From the NCBI RefSeq assembly GCF_000421625.1, contig NZ_ATXJ01000002.1, positions 206,027-270,026 on the forward strand: a stretch of DNA of 64,000 nucleotides, given 5' to 3'. A model generated the notes under the pieces. The model was not told the origin of the DNA, did no database searches, and saw only the letters and a program-made list of their open reading frames with translations. This document shows positions 29,398 through 39,315 of this stretch, one piece after another. The translations under genes and the position numbers were made by a program. The stretch comes from Thermus islandicus DSM 21543 (GTDB taxonomy: Bacteria; Deinococcota; Deinococci; Deinococcales; Thermaceae). How positions within the stretch are numbered: the first letter of the stretch is position 1; every line of letters starts with the position of its first letter.

Positions 29398-31313
29398 GCC
29401 CGCCTCCTCAGGGGCCCCAGGGCGAAGAGGAGGAAGTGGAGGCCGTAGGCCAAGAGGAGAAGCCCCGCCCCCTCTCCCCGGAGGGTCTGGAGGAGGCCGA
29501 AGGCGAAGAGCAGGAGGAGGGCCAGGCCTAGGCCTCCGGAAAAGCCCAGGCTTCCCGGCACCAGAAGCCGCACGAGAAGGGCCCAGGCGGGGGCGACCTG
29601 CCCCCGGCGCCGCGGGAGGAGGAAGGCCAGGAGGTGGTAGGCGAGGAGGAGGAGGAAGAGGACAAGCCCCCAGGGCCTTGCCCCTGGGGCCACGGGCAGG
29701 GCGAGGCGCGGGGCGCGCCGCAGGGGGTCTTCCAGGAGGCGGGCCCACTCCACCTTTAGGAGGATGAGGTAGAGGGTGCGGAGGCTAGGCCCGGGCTCCC
29801 GCTCGCCCCAGGGGTCCTGCCCCAGGCCCAAGGCGGTGCGGATGGGGCCCTCGAGGGGGGCCTCGGCGTAGGCCCGGGCCAAGGACCCCTCCTCCCCCAA
29901 GAGGGCGCGGGCGAAGGGGAAGGCGCCCTCTGCCAGGAGCTTCCTGGCCTCCCGGGGGGCTTGGGGCAGGAGGGCATAGCCCAAGAGGGCCTTCACCTCG
30001 GGAAGGGGGGGCTGTTTGCGGAGCCAGTCCAGGGCAGCCTGGGTGCGCAGGCTCCCCTGGTCCAGGGGCGGCGCGGTCAGCTGGGCGCGCGCCTCCCGGT
30101 CCAGGCCGTAGAGGAGGAAGCCTGCCCCCAGGGCAAGGAGGAGGAGCAGGGCCAGGAGCCGCTCCCCTAAGCTGGCGTAGGCCAGGAAGAGGTGCCTGAG
30201 GCGCAGAAGGGGGTGCCGGAGATACCCCCCGAGAAACCCGCCGATGGGCCTGAGGTCCCGAAGCTGGGCGGGGAGGTAGTAGAGGAAGAGGTAGGCCATG
30301 AGGAAGAGGTAGGCCAGCCCCAGGGCGTAGAGGCCCTCGGGTAGGGGGCCAAGGTCCGGAGGGAGCCAGGCCCTCAGGTACCGGGCCCTCTCCCTCAGGG
30401 CCAGGGCCTGGGCGGGCCGCCCCTGGGCCTCGAGGGCCTCCGCCCGCTCCTGGAAGAAGGCCAGGGAGCCCGGGAAGAGGGGGGTGTAGCGGAGCAGCGC
30501 CTCCGTAAGGCTAAGGGCCTGGGCGGGATTCTCCTGGGCCAGGGCGCGGGCGGCCTCCGCCATGCGGCGCACCCCCTCCTGGCCGAAGAGGAGCTCGGGG
30601 CGGTGGCCCCGGGCGAGGAGGTCCTGCCCGTAGGCCCTCAGGTCCTCCTCGCTCAGGGCTTTAGGCTCCAGGGCCCAATAGGCGAAGTAGGGCCAGGGCT
30701 TGGGGGGCTTGAGGGCCTCCAGGAGGGGTCTGAGGCCCCTCAGGTCCTCCTCCGTCCCCTCAAAGGGCAAGGGGGGGAAGGGGATGGGGAGCACCAGGTC
30801 CCCAGCGAGGAGGGCCTCGGGTCCCGGGCGCAGGGCCAGCACCCTTCTGGGGGCGAAGTAGAAGCGGACCCCGGGCCCCTTAAGGCTGGCCTCCGCCACG
30901 AGAAGCCCCTGGGCCACGAAGGCCCTCTCCCCTTCCACCAGGGGTCCGAGCCAGGCCCCGGGAGGGAGGGGGAGGAGGCCCCAGGGGAGGCGGAGGCCCT
31001 CCGGGGTGAGCTCGGGGGCCTGGGGCGCCAAGGCGGTGAACCACCCTTCCACCGCCCCGGAGGGAAGGGCGAGGCGGACCCGGTACTCCCCCGGGGCTTC
31101 CGGGGTGAAGGGGAGACGGAACCCCCCTCCCTGGCTTTCCACCTCCAGGGCCTGGGTCCCCTTGGGGCCTGCCACCTCCAGGGGAAATCGGCCTGGGGGG
31201 AGGTCCTTGCCCTCCAGGAAAAGGGGCTCCCCCACGCGGGCGGTTTCCGGCAGGAGGAGGGACTGGCCCAAAGCCCCAAGGCCCAGGAAGGCCAAGGCGA
31301 TCCATAGACGCAT
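29394..31313 (-). CDS. Large membrane protein of unknown function, 639 aa
   Basis: A signal peptide (MRLWIALAFLGLGALG) is followed by a beta-rich extracytoplasmic domain resembling a BatD-like Ig fold (VGEPLFLEGKDLPPGRFPLEVAG, FTPEAPGEYRVRLALPSG). A helical TPR-like stretch spans about 245-320. Several transmembrane helices follow: about 330-350, 390-410 and four near the C terminus. The arrangement of Ig-like, TPR and membrane parts recalls BatD/BatE proteins of MoxR-BatAB systems, but no MoxR or VWA gene is here. I cannot assign a role. Confidence 0.7.
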   Translation of the reverse strand: MRLWIALAFLGLGALGQSLLLPETARVGEPLFLEGKDLPPGRFPLEVAGPKGTQALEVESQGGGFRLPFTPEAPGEYRVRLALPSGAVEGWFTALAPQAPELTPEGLRLPWGLLPLPPGAWLGPLVEGERAFVAQGLLVAEASLKGPGVRFYFAPRRVLALRPGPEALLAGDLVLPIPFPPLPFEGTEEDLRGLRPLLEALKPPKPWPYFAYWALEPKALSEEDLRAYGQDLLARGHRPELLFGQEGVRRMAEAARALAQENPAQALSLTEALLRYTPLFPGSLAFFQERAEALEAQGRPAQALALRERARYLRAWLPPDLGPLPEGLYALGLAYLFLMAYLFLYYLPAQLRDLRPIGGFLGGYLRHPLLRLRHLFLAYASLGERLLALLLLLALGAGFLLYGLDREARAQLTAPPLDQGSLRTQAALDWLRKQPPLPEVKALLGYALLPQAPREARKLLAEGAFPFARALLGEEGSLARAYAEAPLEGPIRTALGLGQDPWGEREPGPSLRTLYLILLKVEWARLLEDPLRRAPRLALPVAPGARPWGLVLFLLLLAYHLLAFLLPRRRGQVAPAWALLVRLLVPGSLGFSGGLGLALLLLFAFGLLQTLRGEGAGLLLLAYGLHFLLFALGPLRRRA

Positions 31314-31422
31314 GGCGCTATTCTACCCCGGCCTTTCCGGGGCCAGGAGGCCGAGCCCATGGACGGGGAGAAGGGAAGCCCTCCTGGGTTGCGGCATGGA
31401 TGGACCAGGGAAACGGCTACAC

Positions 31423-31444
31423 AGCCCTAGTTTGGCCATCCCAT
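31423..31444 (+). repeat. Dispersed intergenic repeat, copy 1
   Basis: A 22-base element beginning AGCCCTAGTTTGGCCA, 21/22 identical to the copy at 45011-45032. It lies between the unknown membrane-protein gene and the 3' end of the TRAP gene. A short GGCT/AGCC hairpin overlaps its left end, so it may derive from a terminator-like structure. Confidence 0.6.
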
Positions 31445-31448
31445 CTTG

Positions 31449-32525
31449 TTAGGGTGCGGGGAAGGCAAAGGCTTCGTAACCCAGCTCGGCCACGGCAAAC
31501 CAGCGGTACTCCTCCTGCCGGAAAGCCCAGTAGGCGGTGTACACCTTGCGGTAGAGGGGGTCCTTGGCTGCCTGTTCCTCGTAGAGGGCCCGGGCCTCCT
31601 CCAGGGCTTTCTTCATCACCTCGCCCGGCCACTTCCTAAGGCGCACGCCCGCCGCGAGGAGGCGCCCCAGGGCCGGGGGGTTGAGGGCATCGTACTTGGC
31701 CATCATGGTGAGGTTGACCTCCGCCGCGGCCACCTGGAAGGCCTCCTGGAACTCCTTAGGAAGCCTCGCCCACTCCCTCTGCCCCACCAGGAAGGAGAGC
31801 TGGGCGCTGGGCTCCCAGAAGGACGGATAGTAGTAATAGCGGGCCACCTTGTAAAACCCTAGCTTCTCGTCGTCATAGGGGCCGCTGAACTCCGTGGCGT
31901 CAATGGTGCCCCGCTCCAAGGCGGGGTAGATGTCCCCCGCGGCCAGGGTCTGGGGCACCACGCCCAGCCGCCCCATCACCAAGCCCCCAAGGCCGGGGAT
32001 CCGCATCCTGAGCCCTTTCAGGTCCGCGAGGGTCCGGATCTCGCGGCGGAACCAGCCTCCCATCTGGGTTCCGGTGTTGCCCCCAGGGAACTGCACCACC
32101 CCGAAGTCGGCGTAGACCTGCCGGAGAAGCTCCAGACCCCCGCCGAAACGCATCCAGGCGTTATGCTGGCGGTAGGTCATGCCGAAGGGCACGCCTCCGT
32201 CAAAGGCCAGAACCGGGTTCTTCCCCACGTAGAAGGGGCCGTAGGTGTGGCCCGCCTCCACGGTTCCCTGCTGCACGGCGTCCAGTACCTGCCCTCCCGG
32301 CACGATCTCCCCTGCCTGGAAGACGCGGATCTGGAACCGCCCTCCGGTGAGCTCAGAAACCCGTTGCGCCAGGTCCTCCGCTCCTCCAAAGAGGGTGTCC
32401 AGGCTCTTGGGGTAGCTGGAGACCAGGCGCCAGCGCACCTGAGGGGCCGCCTGGGCAAAGGCGGTGTAGACGAGGCTCGCTGCCAGGCCGACCCCCACCC
32501 GCTTCAGAAACCTCCGCCGCTCCAT
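31449..32525 (-). CDS. TRAP-type transporter substrate-binding protein (DctP family), Tat-exported
   Basis: 358 residues from ATG 32525 (MERRRFLKRVGVGLAAS). The N terminus has a twin-arginine motif with FLK and a hydrophobic stretch, so a folded protein is exported. The periplasmic binding fold is clear: WRLVSSYPKSLDTLFGGAEDLAQRV, the helix with LKGLRMRIPGLGG, and the substrate-loop ERGTIDATEFSGPYDDEKLGFYKVA, which resembles 2-oxo- or hydroxy-acid binders such as TakP. No DctQ/DctM permease genes lie beside it. Confidence 0.9.
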   Translation of the reverse strand: MERRRFLKRVGVGLAASLVYTAFAQAAPQVRWRLVSSYPKSLDTLFGGAEDLAQRVSELTGGRFQIRVFQAGEIVPGGQVLDAVQQGTVEAGHTYGPFYVGKNPVLAFDGGVPFGMTYRQHNAWMRFGGGLELLRQVYADFGVVQFPGGNTGTQMGGWFRREIRTLADLKGLRMRIPGLGGLVMGRLGVVPQTLAAGDIYPALERGTIDATEFSGPYDDEKLGFYKVARYYYYPSFWEPSAQLSFLVGQREWARLPKEFQEAFQVAAAEVNLTMMAKYDALNPPALGRLLAAGVRLRKWPGEVMKKALEEARALYEEQAAKDPLYRKVYTAYWAFRQEEYRWFAVAELGYEAFAFPAP

Positions 32526-32618
32526 AGGGCCTCCTTTCTCCTTAAGTCTACGCTCCTGACCCCGATTCGGCCCCACGCGATCCCCGACCGGGCCAAAGAA
32601 GGGGCCTTGGATTCCGCC

Positions 32619-32975
32619 TTAGGCCGTGTTTAGGAGGCGCTCCACCTGGCCCAGGAGGGCCTGCCCCTCAAAGGGCTTGCCCAGGAAGGCCTGGGCCCCG
32701 GCCTCCAGGGCCTCCTTCTGGCTCGTGGCGGAGACGCTGGCGGAAAGGGCTAAAACCGGGGTTTTCCCCAAGGCCCGCACCCGCCGGATGACCTCGAGGC
32801 CGGAAACCCCGGGCAGGATGAGGTCGCAGATCACGAGGTCGTAGGCCTCCCCCAGCCTGGCCAGGGCCGCCTGGGCCGAGGGGGCCCAGTCCACCTGGTG
32901 GCCGGCCCGCTCCAACAGGCGCCGCACCAGGTGGGCTACCAGGGGCTCGTCCTCAACCACCAGGATGCGGGCCAT
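32619..32975 (-). CDS. Single-domain response regulator (receiver)
   Basis: 118 residues from ATG 32975, overlapping the kinase 3' end by 23 bases. Receiver residues are intact: acidic pair E8/D9 (VVEDE), phospho-acceptor Asp51 (VICDLILPG), Ser in LALSAS and Lys100 (FLGKPF). There is no output domain, so it probably acts through protein contacts or as a phosphate relay. Coupling to the large histidine kinase makes them a likely pair. Confidence 0.9.
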   Translation of the reverse strand: MARILVVEDEPLVAHLVRRLLERAGHQVDWAPSAQAALARLGEAYDLVICDLILPGVSGLEVIRRVRALGKTPVLALSASVSATSQKEALEAGAQAFLGKPFEGQALLGQVERLLNTA

Positions 32976-35826
32976 ACAGGGGTAGGATAACCCGGAAGGT
33001 GGCGCCTTGGCCCGGGTGGCTCTCCACGGCGATCCGTCCGCCGTGAGCCTCCACGATGTGCCGGGAGATGTAGAGGCCAAGTCCGGTGCCCGCTACCCCC
33101 CGGGTTTGGGGGCCCTGGGCCCGGCCGTAGCGCTGGAAGAGCTTGGGGAGCTCCTCCTCGGGGATGCCGGGGCCTGTGTCGGCGACCTCCAAGACGAGCG
33201 CCTCCTCTTGGGCAAAGGCCCTGAGGCGCACCTCCCCCCCGGGAGGGGTGAACTTGAAGGCGTTGGAGAGGAGGTTCCCCACCACCTGGAGCAACCGCTC
33301 AGGGTCGGCCTCCAGGGGGGGCAGGGGTTCCACCTCTACCCGGAAGGCCACCCCCGAGAGCCGGGCCACCCCCTGGAAGCTCTTGGCCAGGTCTAAAAGG
33401 CGAGGGCGGAGGTCCACGGGACGGCGGGCGATCTCAAAGCGGCCGGCCTCGAGGCGGCTTGTGTCCAGGAGGTTGTCCACCATGGTTTTCAGGCGGAAGG
33501 CCGCCTCCAGGATGAGCTCCACCGACTCCCGCGCCCCCTCGGGAACCTCCTCCTTGAGGAGCTCCGCTAGGCCCAGGATCACCGCCAGGGGGGTGCGGAG
33601 CTCATGGGAAACGGCGGCGATGAACTCCCCCTTAAGCCTTTCCGCCTCGAGGCGGGGCCTAAGGTCCCTGAGGGTGACCACCACCCCCCGGATCCTGGGG
33701 TCCTGAAGGAGGTTCCGCCCCCAGGCCTCCACGGGGATGGGGGTACCGTCCCGGTGGAGGACCTTAAGCTCCGCCCGCCTCACCTCCCCGGGGCAGGCGA
33801 GGAGCTCGGCCAAGAGGTTTTGGGCCCGGGGGCGGTCCTCGGGGTGCACGTGGTCCCAAGCCCCCAGGGCCTTGACCTCCTCGGGGTCGTAGCCCAAGAC
33901 GGCGCGGGCGCTTTCGCTCACAAAGCGGAGGAGGCCATGGTCGTCCAAGACGTAGATCACATCCTGGGCGTTTTCCAGAAGGGCCTTTAGCCGCTCCTCC
34001 TCGGCCTCGAGGTGATCCAAGAATCGGGCCTTCTCCAGGGCCAAAGCCGCCAGATTGGCCGCCTGGGCCACCCGGCTCAAGAAGCGCTCCCCGAAGCGGC
34101 GGGGTTTGCGGTAGACCAGGGCCAGGCCCCCACGGAAGCCCGGGGCGGCAAAGGGGGCCACCACCAGGCCTTTGGCCTCCGTGGCTTCAGCCAAGCCGCA
34201 CCGGCCCCTAGCCCCCTCCTCCAGGGGCAGGGGCCTGCCCTCCTCTAGGGCCTGCTCCAGGAGGTTAGGCCGGGGGACCTCCTCCCCGGTGCTCAGGGAG
34301 CGAAGGCTCCCGGCCTCTTCCACGAGGAAGAGGGCCCGGTCGGCGCCGAAGAGAAGGGTAAGCCTCGCCGCCAGGGCCTCGGCCACCCTGGCCAGGCCCC
34401 GTTCCGCCAGGGCGGCCTGGGCCATCTCCGAAAGGCTCTGGGTGAAGCGGGCCTCCTCCCGGAGGGCCCGTTCCAGCTTGGCCCGCTCGCTGATGTCGTG
34501 GAGCACCAAAACCCGCATCTCCCCCACGCGCCGCCCCCGGACGCTGTAGGTCACCCCTTGGAAAAGGACCTCCAGCCGTCCCCCTTCCAGGGCCGGCCCC
34601 AACTGGGCGGGCAGGTGGGAGAGGACCACCCGTTCCCCCAAGCCCAGGATCTCCCGGGCGCGGCGGTTGGCAAACCCCTCCTCCCCAAGGAGGACCACCA
34701 CGCCATCGGGAAGTTCCTCCAGGATCCTCACCAGCCGCCCCCGCTCCGCCGCCAGGGCCAAGGACAGCCGGCCCCGTTCCCGGTAGAGCTGGGCGTTCTT
34801 CAAGGCCACCGCCACGATCCCCGCCAAAAGCTCGAGGTACCCTACCTCCTCTTCCCCCACCGGTCTGCCCCCTGGGCCCCGGTCCACGCTGAAGACGCCT
34901 AGGGCTTCCTCCTCCAGGAGGAGGGGCACCACGGCCACATTGGGGCCCACCCCCGAGCGGGCCCGCTCGGGGAGCGCCTCACGGGGCAAAAGCAGCGTCT
35001 TTCGCTCGCGTAGCGCCTGGACCAATGGGTCGGCCGAGGTGGCCAGGGGGAAGCGGATCTGGCTTTGGCCCTCGGTCCAAAAGAACTCATCTCCCCGCAG
35101 GGTCAGGTGCCCCTCCAACAGGTCTCCCCGGACCAAGGCCACCGTCACCCGGTAGAAGCCAAAGCGCTCCTTGAGGGCGCGGGCCAAAAGCTCCAACACC
35201 CCCTCGGGCTGCAACAGGCGCGCCACATCGTGGGCCACCTGGTTGACATGGGCTAGGGCTTCGGCCTGGGCCCGGAGATGGGCCAAGGCTTCCTCCCGCT
35301 CGGTGAAGAGGCGGCCGTTTTTTAGGGCCAAGGCGGTGAGCTGGGCAAGGAGGGGCAGAAGCCGCTCGAGGCTCCGGGGAACCCCCTCGAGGCTTAACAC
35401 CCCAAGGGGGGCAAAGGCGGGGCAGGAAGGGCAGACCAGGGGCCGGTTTTCCCGGGTGGCCCGGGGGCGCTGGGTGCACCGGGCCTCCGGCTTAGCCCAG
35501 CAGAAGCTTCCCCCTTCCCCCACCACCGGCAACCACCAGCCCTCCTCCTTTCGCAGGGGGCTTTCCTCAAAAAAGGCCTCCTGCACTGGCCCCTTGCTGT
35601 AAACCGGAAGGGCGATGGCGCTCACCGTGTAGTGCTGCCCTCTCCCCGAGGCCACCTCCCCCACCAGTTCCCGGGTCTGGGGATGGTAGAGGAAAAGGGC
35701 AGCCCGCTCCACTCCCTCCTCGGTGGCCACCTCCAGGAGGTTCCTCAGGATCTGGGTGGGCTCGAGGTCCTTTAACAAGGCCCGCTGAAAGCGGGAAAGG
35801 ACCTGGAGTTCCCCCACAAGCCTCAT
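32953..35826 (-). CDS. Hybrid-sensing histidine kinase with three GAF and two PAS domains
   Basis: 957 residues from ATG 35826 (MRLVGELQVL); a 12-residue longer form is possible. Order: GAF1 ~18-172, GAF2 ~190-348, PAS ~360-450, GAF3 ~470-600, PAS ~610-728, HisKA with His741 (AAVSHELRTPL), and HATPase ~840-950 with N-box Asn855, VADTGPGIPE and GTGLGL. No transmembrane segment is seen, so it is cytoplasmic. GAF1 holds four cysteines (109, 117, 132, 135) in a C-x7-C-x14-C-x2-C pattern, suggesting a bound metal or iron-sulphur cluster. Signals could be oxygen, redox state or a small molecule. Confidence 0.92.
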   Translation of the reverse strand: MRLVGELQVLSRFQRALLKDLEPTQILRNLLEVATEEGVERAALFLYHPQTRELVGEVASGRGQHYTVSAIALPVYSKGPVQEAFFEESPLRKEEGWWLPVVGEGGSFCWAKPEARCTQRPRATRENRPLVCPSCPAFAPLGVLSLEGVPRSLERLLPLLAQLTALALKNGRLFTEREEALAHLRAQAEALAHVNQVAHDVARLLQPEGVLELLARALKERFGFYRVTVALVRGDLLEGHLTLRGDEFFWTEGQSQIRFPLATSADPLVQALRERKTLLLPREALPERARSGVGPNVAVVPLLLEEEALGVFSVDRGPGGRPVGEEEVGYLELLAGIVAVALKNAQLYRERGRLSLALAAERGRLVRILEELPDGVVVLLGEEGFANRRAREILGLGERVVLSHLPAQLGPALEGGRLEVLFQGVTYSVRGRRVGEMRVLVLHDISERAKLERALREEARFTQSLSEMAQAALAERGLARVAEALAARLTLLFGADRALFLVEEAGSLRSLSTGEEVPRPNLLEQALEEGRPLPLEEGARGRCGLAEATEAKGLVVAPFAAPGFRGGLALVYRKPRRFGERFLSRVAQAANLAALALEKARFLDHLEAEEERLKALLENAQDVIYVLDDHGLLRFVSESARAVLGYDPEEVKALGAWDHVHPEDRPRAQNLLAELLACPGEVRRAELKVLHRDGTPIPVEAWGRNLLQDPRIRGVVVTLRDLRPRLEAERLKGEFIAAVSHELRTPLAVILGLAELLKEEVPEGARESVELILEAAFRLKTMVDNLLDTSRLEAGRFEIARRPVDLRPRLLDLAKSFQGVARLSGVAFRVEVEPLPPLEADPERLLQVVGNLLSNAFKFTPPGGEVRLRAFAQEEALVLEVADTGPGIPEEELPKLFQRYGRAQGPQTRGVAGTGLGLYISRHIVEAHGGRIAVESHPGQGATFRVILPLYGPHPGG

Positions 35827-35856
35827 CCAAGCCTCATGGTAGCATGGGGGCCGGGG

Positions 35857-35886
35857 TTGCATGGGGCCTGTGAAAAATCTTAGACT
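35857..35886 (+). promoter_or_regulatory. Promoter of the acyl-CoA dehydrogenase-ETF operon
   Basis: TTGCAT (35857-35862), an 18-base spacer and TAGACT (35881-35886), then a strong SD (GGAGGAGGTGGGG) before ATG 35919. The divergent histidine-kinase gene starts at 35826. Confidence 0.6.
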
Positions 35887-35918
35887 CGGTCAAAGGGAGG
35901 TCCCGGAGGAGGTGGGGA

Positions 35919-37064
<1,146 letters not shown>

Positions 37065-37073
37065 GGGGGAGAG

Positions 37074-37817
37074 ATGAAGTTCGTAGCGGTGATCCGGCAG
37101 GTACCCGACGGGGAGAGCAGGCTCAGGATCCAAGGGGGGCGCGTGGACCTCTCCGGGGCCACCCTAATCCTGGACCAGATGGACGAGTATGCGGTGGAGG
37201 AGGCCCTCCGCCTTAAGGAAAAGCACGGCGGGGAGGCCATCGTGGTGGGCTTCGGCCCCGAGCGCACCGAGGAGGCCCTCCGCACCGCCTTGGCCATGGG
37301 GATGGACCGCGGGGTCCACGTGGTCCACGAGGGCTTCGCCGACCCCGTGGCCGTGGCCGAGGCCCTGGCCCCCGTGCTCAAGGAGGAGGCCCCCACCCTG
37401 GTCCTCACCGGGGGACAGCAGGCGGACTGGGACAGCCAGGCCCTGGGGGCCGCCCTGGCCGAGGCCCTGGGGGTACCCGTGGTGGCCTGGACCACGGCGT
37501 TGGAGCTGGAAGGGGAGACCGCCCGGGCCAAGCACGACCTGGACGAGGGGGCGGAGTGGGTGAGGGTGCGGCTTCCCGCCGTCTTCACCACCCAGCAGGG
37601 CCTGAACGAGCCCCGCTACCCCACCTTGCCCGGGATCATGAAGGCCAAGAAGAAGGAGATCCGGAAGGTGGAGGCCCACCTCTCCCCGAGGGTGGTGCTG
37701 CTTTCCGAGGAGATCCAGGAGAAGGCCAGGCTCGGCAAGATCCTGGACGGCAAGGATCCCGTGGCCGCCGTGGAGGAGCTGGTGCGGCTCCTCCACGAGG
37801 AGGCCAAGGTCCTCTAG
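37074..37817 (+). CDS. etfB: Electron transfer flavoprotein beta subunit
   Basis: 247 residues with the AMP/FAD-binding Rossmann-like fold typical of EtfB (MKFVAVIRQVPDGESRLRI, then MDEYAVEEALRLKEKHGG, and the signature VFTTQQGLNEPRYPTLPGIMKAKKKEIRKV). It forms a heterodimer with EtfA to carry electrons from acyl-CoA dehydrogenases to the membrane quinone pool. The start lies nine bases after the dehydrogenase stop with SD GGGGGAG. Confidence 0.96.
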   Translation: MKFVAVIRQVPDGESRLRIQGGRVDLSGATLILDQMDEYAVEEALRLKEKHGGEAIVVGFGPERTEEALRTALAMGMDRGVHVVHEGFADPVAVAEALAPVLKEEAPTLVLTGGQQADWDSQALGAALAEALGVPVVAWTTALELEGETARAKHDLDEGAEWVRVRLPAVFTTQQGLNEPRYPTLPGIMKAKKKEIRKVEAHLSPRVVLLSEEIQEKARLGKILDGKDPVAAVEELVRLLHEEAKVL

Positions 37818-37826
37818 GAGGTGCCC

Positions 37827-38768
37827 ATGATTCTGGTGGTTTTGGACCACGACGGAAACCGGCTCAAAAAGGCGAGCCTCGAGGCCCTAACCCGGGCCCG
37901 GAGGCTCGGGGAAGCCTTCGGGGAAAGGGTGGCCGGGGTGCTCCTTGCCGAGGAGAAGGCTCCCCTGGAGGAGGCCCGGCGGTACGTGGAGACCCTCTAC
38001 ACCGCCGTCCTGGGCCCCTACACCGCGGAGAGGTGGGCGGCTGGGATCCTGGAGGCGGCCAAGGGGGGAGCGAAGGCCATCCTGGCGCCCTCCTCGAGGC
38101 AGAGCCGGGCCTACCTGGGCCGGGTGGCCTACGCCCTCAAGGCGGGGCTCCTGGAGGACACCCTGGACTCGTGGCCCGAAGGAGGCGAGGTCCACGCCAC
38201 CCGCTACGCCTACCTGAACCGGGTGACCCAGCGGGTGAAGGCGGCCCTCCCCGTGGTCCTCACGGTTAAGCCCAACACCACGCCCCTGGCCGAGCCCCTT
38301 GGGGGGGAGGCCGAGGTGGTGCCCTTGGCTGTGCCCGAGGTGCCCACGGTGGAGGTGCTGGAGCGCCTTCAGGAGCAGAGGAAGGGGGTTTCCCTCACCG
38401 AGGCCGACATCGTGGTCACCGGGGGCCGGGGCATGGGGAGCGCTGAGGCCTTTAGGCTGGTGGAGGAGCTCGCCGCCCTCCTGGGCGGGGCTGTGGGGGC
38501 CACCCGGGCCGTGGTGGACGCGGGATGGCGGCCCTACGCCGAGCAGGTGGGCCAGACCGGCAAGACCGTCCAGCCCTCCCTTTACCTCGCCCTCGGGGTC
38601 TCAGGAGCGGTGCAGCACCTGGCGGGGATGAACAAGAGCAAGTACATCGTGGCGGTGAACAAGGACCCCGAGGCCCCCATCTTCAAGCACGCCGACTACG
38701 GCATCGTGGGGGACGTGCACCAAATCCTCCCTGCCCTGATCCAGGCGGTGAAGAAGCTGAAGGACTGA
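37827..38768 (+). CDS. etfA: Electron transfer flavoprotein alpha subunit
   Basis: 313 residues from ATG 37827 with SD AGGAGGTG; a GTG at 37821 is in frame but overlaps the SD. The FAD-binding C-domain shows [44 protein letters not shown] and [19 protein letters not shown], the EtfA signature. It partners the beta subunit directly upstream. Confidence 0.97.
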   Translation: MILVVLDHDGNRLKKASLEALTRARRLGEAFGERVAGVLLAEEKAPLEEARRYVETLYTAVLGPYTAERWAAGILEAAKGGAKAILAPSSRQSRAYLGRVAYALKAGLLEDTLDSWPEGGEVHATRYAYLNRVTQRVKAALPVVLTVKPNTTPLAEPLGGEAEVVPLAVPEVPTVEVLERLQEQRKGVSLTEADIVVTGGRGMGSAEAFRLVEELAALLGGAVGATRAVVDAGWRPYAEQVGQTGKTVQPSLYLALGVSGAVQHLAGMNKSKYIVAVNKDPEAPIFKHADYGIVGDVHQILPALIQAVKKLKD

Positions 38769-38835
38769 TTTCACCCCATGCGGGCCCTGGTAAAACGTCC
38801 CCGCGAGGTTCTTGCTAGGCAGCCGGGGCCGCACC

Positions 38836-39246
38836 TCAGCCTTGGGGCGGGGCCCCTTCCCCTTCCGTCCGGGCCGCCCCAGGCTCCGGAGGACCCTCGT
38901 TCCTTGGTCCCTGCTCCGGGGTCTTCCTTCGCATTAGCGCCAGAAGAAGGTAGAGGAGCAGGGCCACCGCCACTGCCCCCACCACATAAGGCCAGGTGCT
39001 CCCGCCCTCGGCCCGGGGCACCTCGGGGAAGGAGAGGGGAGGGGCTTTGGCCTTGAAGACCTCCTCCTCCACCTTGGAAAGGCGCTGGGCAAGGGACTTG
39101 AGCGTGGCCTCGTGGGCCTTCACCTGGGCCTCCAGGACCGCCACCCGGCTGTTAAGCGCCCGGTAGGAGGCGTAGGCCTGGTAGCCCGCCAGGGCGAGGA
39201 GCACCAGGACCACCAGGGCCAAGAGGGGATAGAGCCACCTTTTCAT
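38836..39246 (-). CDS. Small membrane protein with coiled coil, 136 aa
   Basis: ATG 39246 has a good SD (GGAGGTG); the longer frame from 39297 has no added support. An N-terminal helix (WLYPLLALVVLVLLALAGYQAYASY) is followed by a coiled coil (LNSRVAVLEAQVKAHEATLKSLAQRLSKVEEEVF) and a second membrane helix (YVVGAVAVALLLYLLLALM), then a charged tail. The coiled coil would be extracytoplasmic if both helices span. The family is unknown. It is convergent with etfA and divergent from the carboxyltransferase. Confidence 0.75.
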   Translation of the reverse strand: MKRWLYPLLALVVLVLLALAGYQAYASYRALNSRVAVLEAQVKAHEATLKSLAQRLSKVEEEVFKAKAPPLSFPEVPRAEGGSTWPYVVGAVAVALLLYLLLALMRRKTPEQGPRNEGPPEPGAARTEGEGAPPQG

Positions 39247-39315
39247 GGAACACCTCCTTTCCCGCGAGCCCCTGGTTTTCCCGGGCCCTTGGGCCATTGT
39301 ATCATGCCCTCACGT

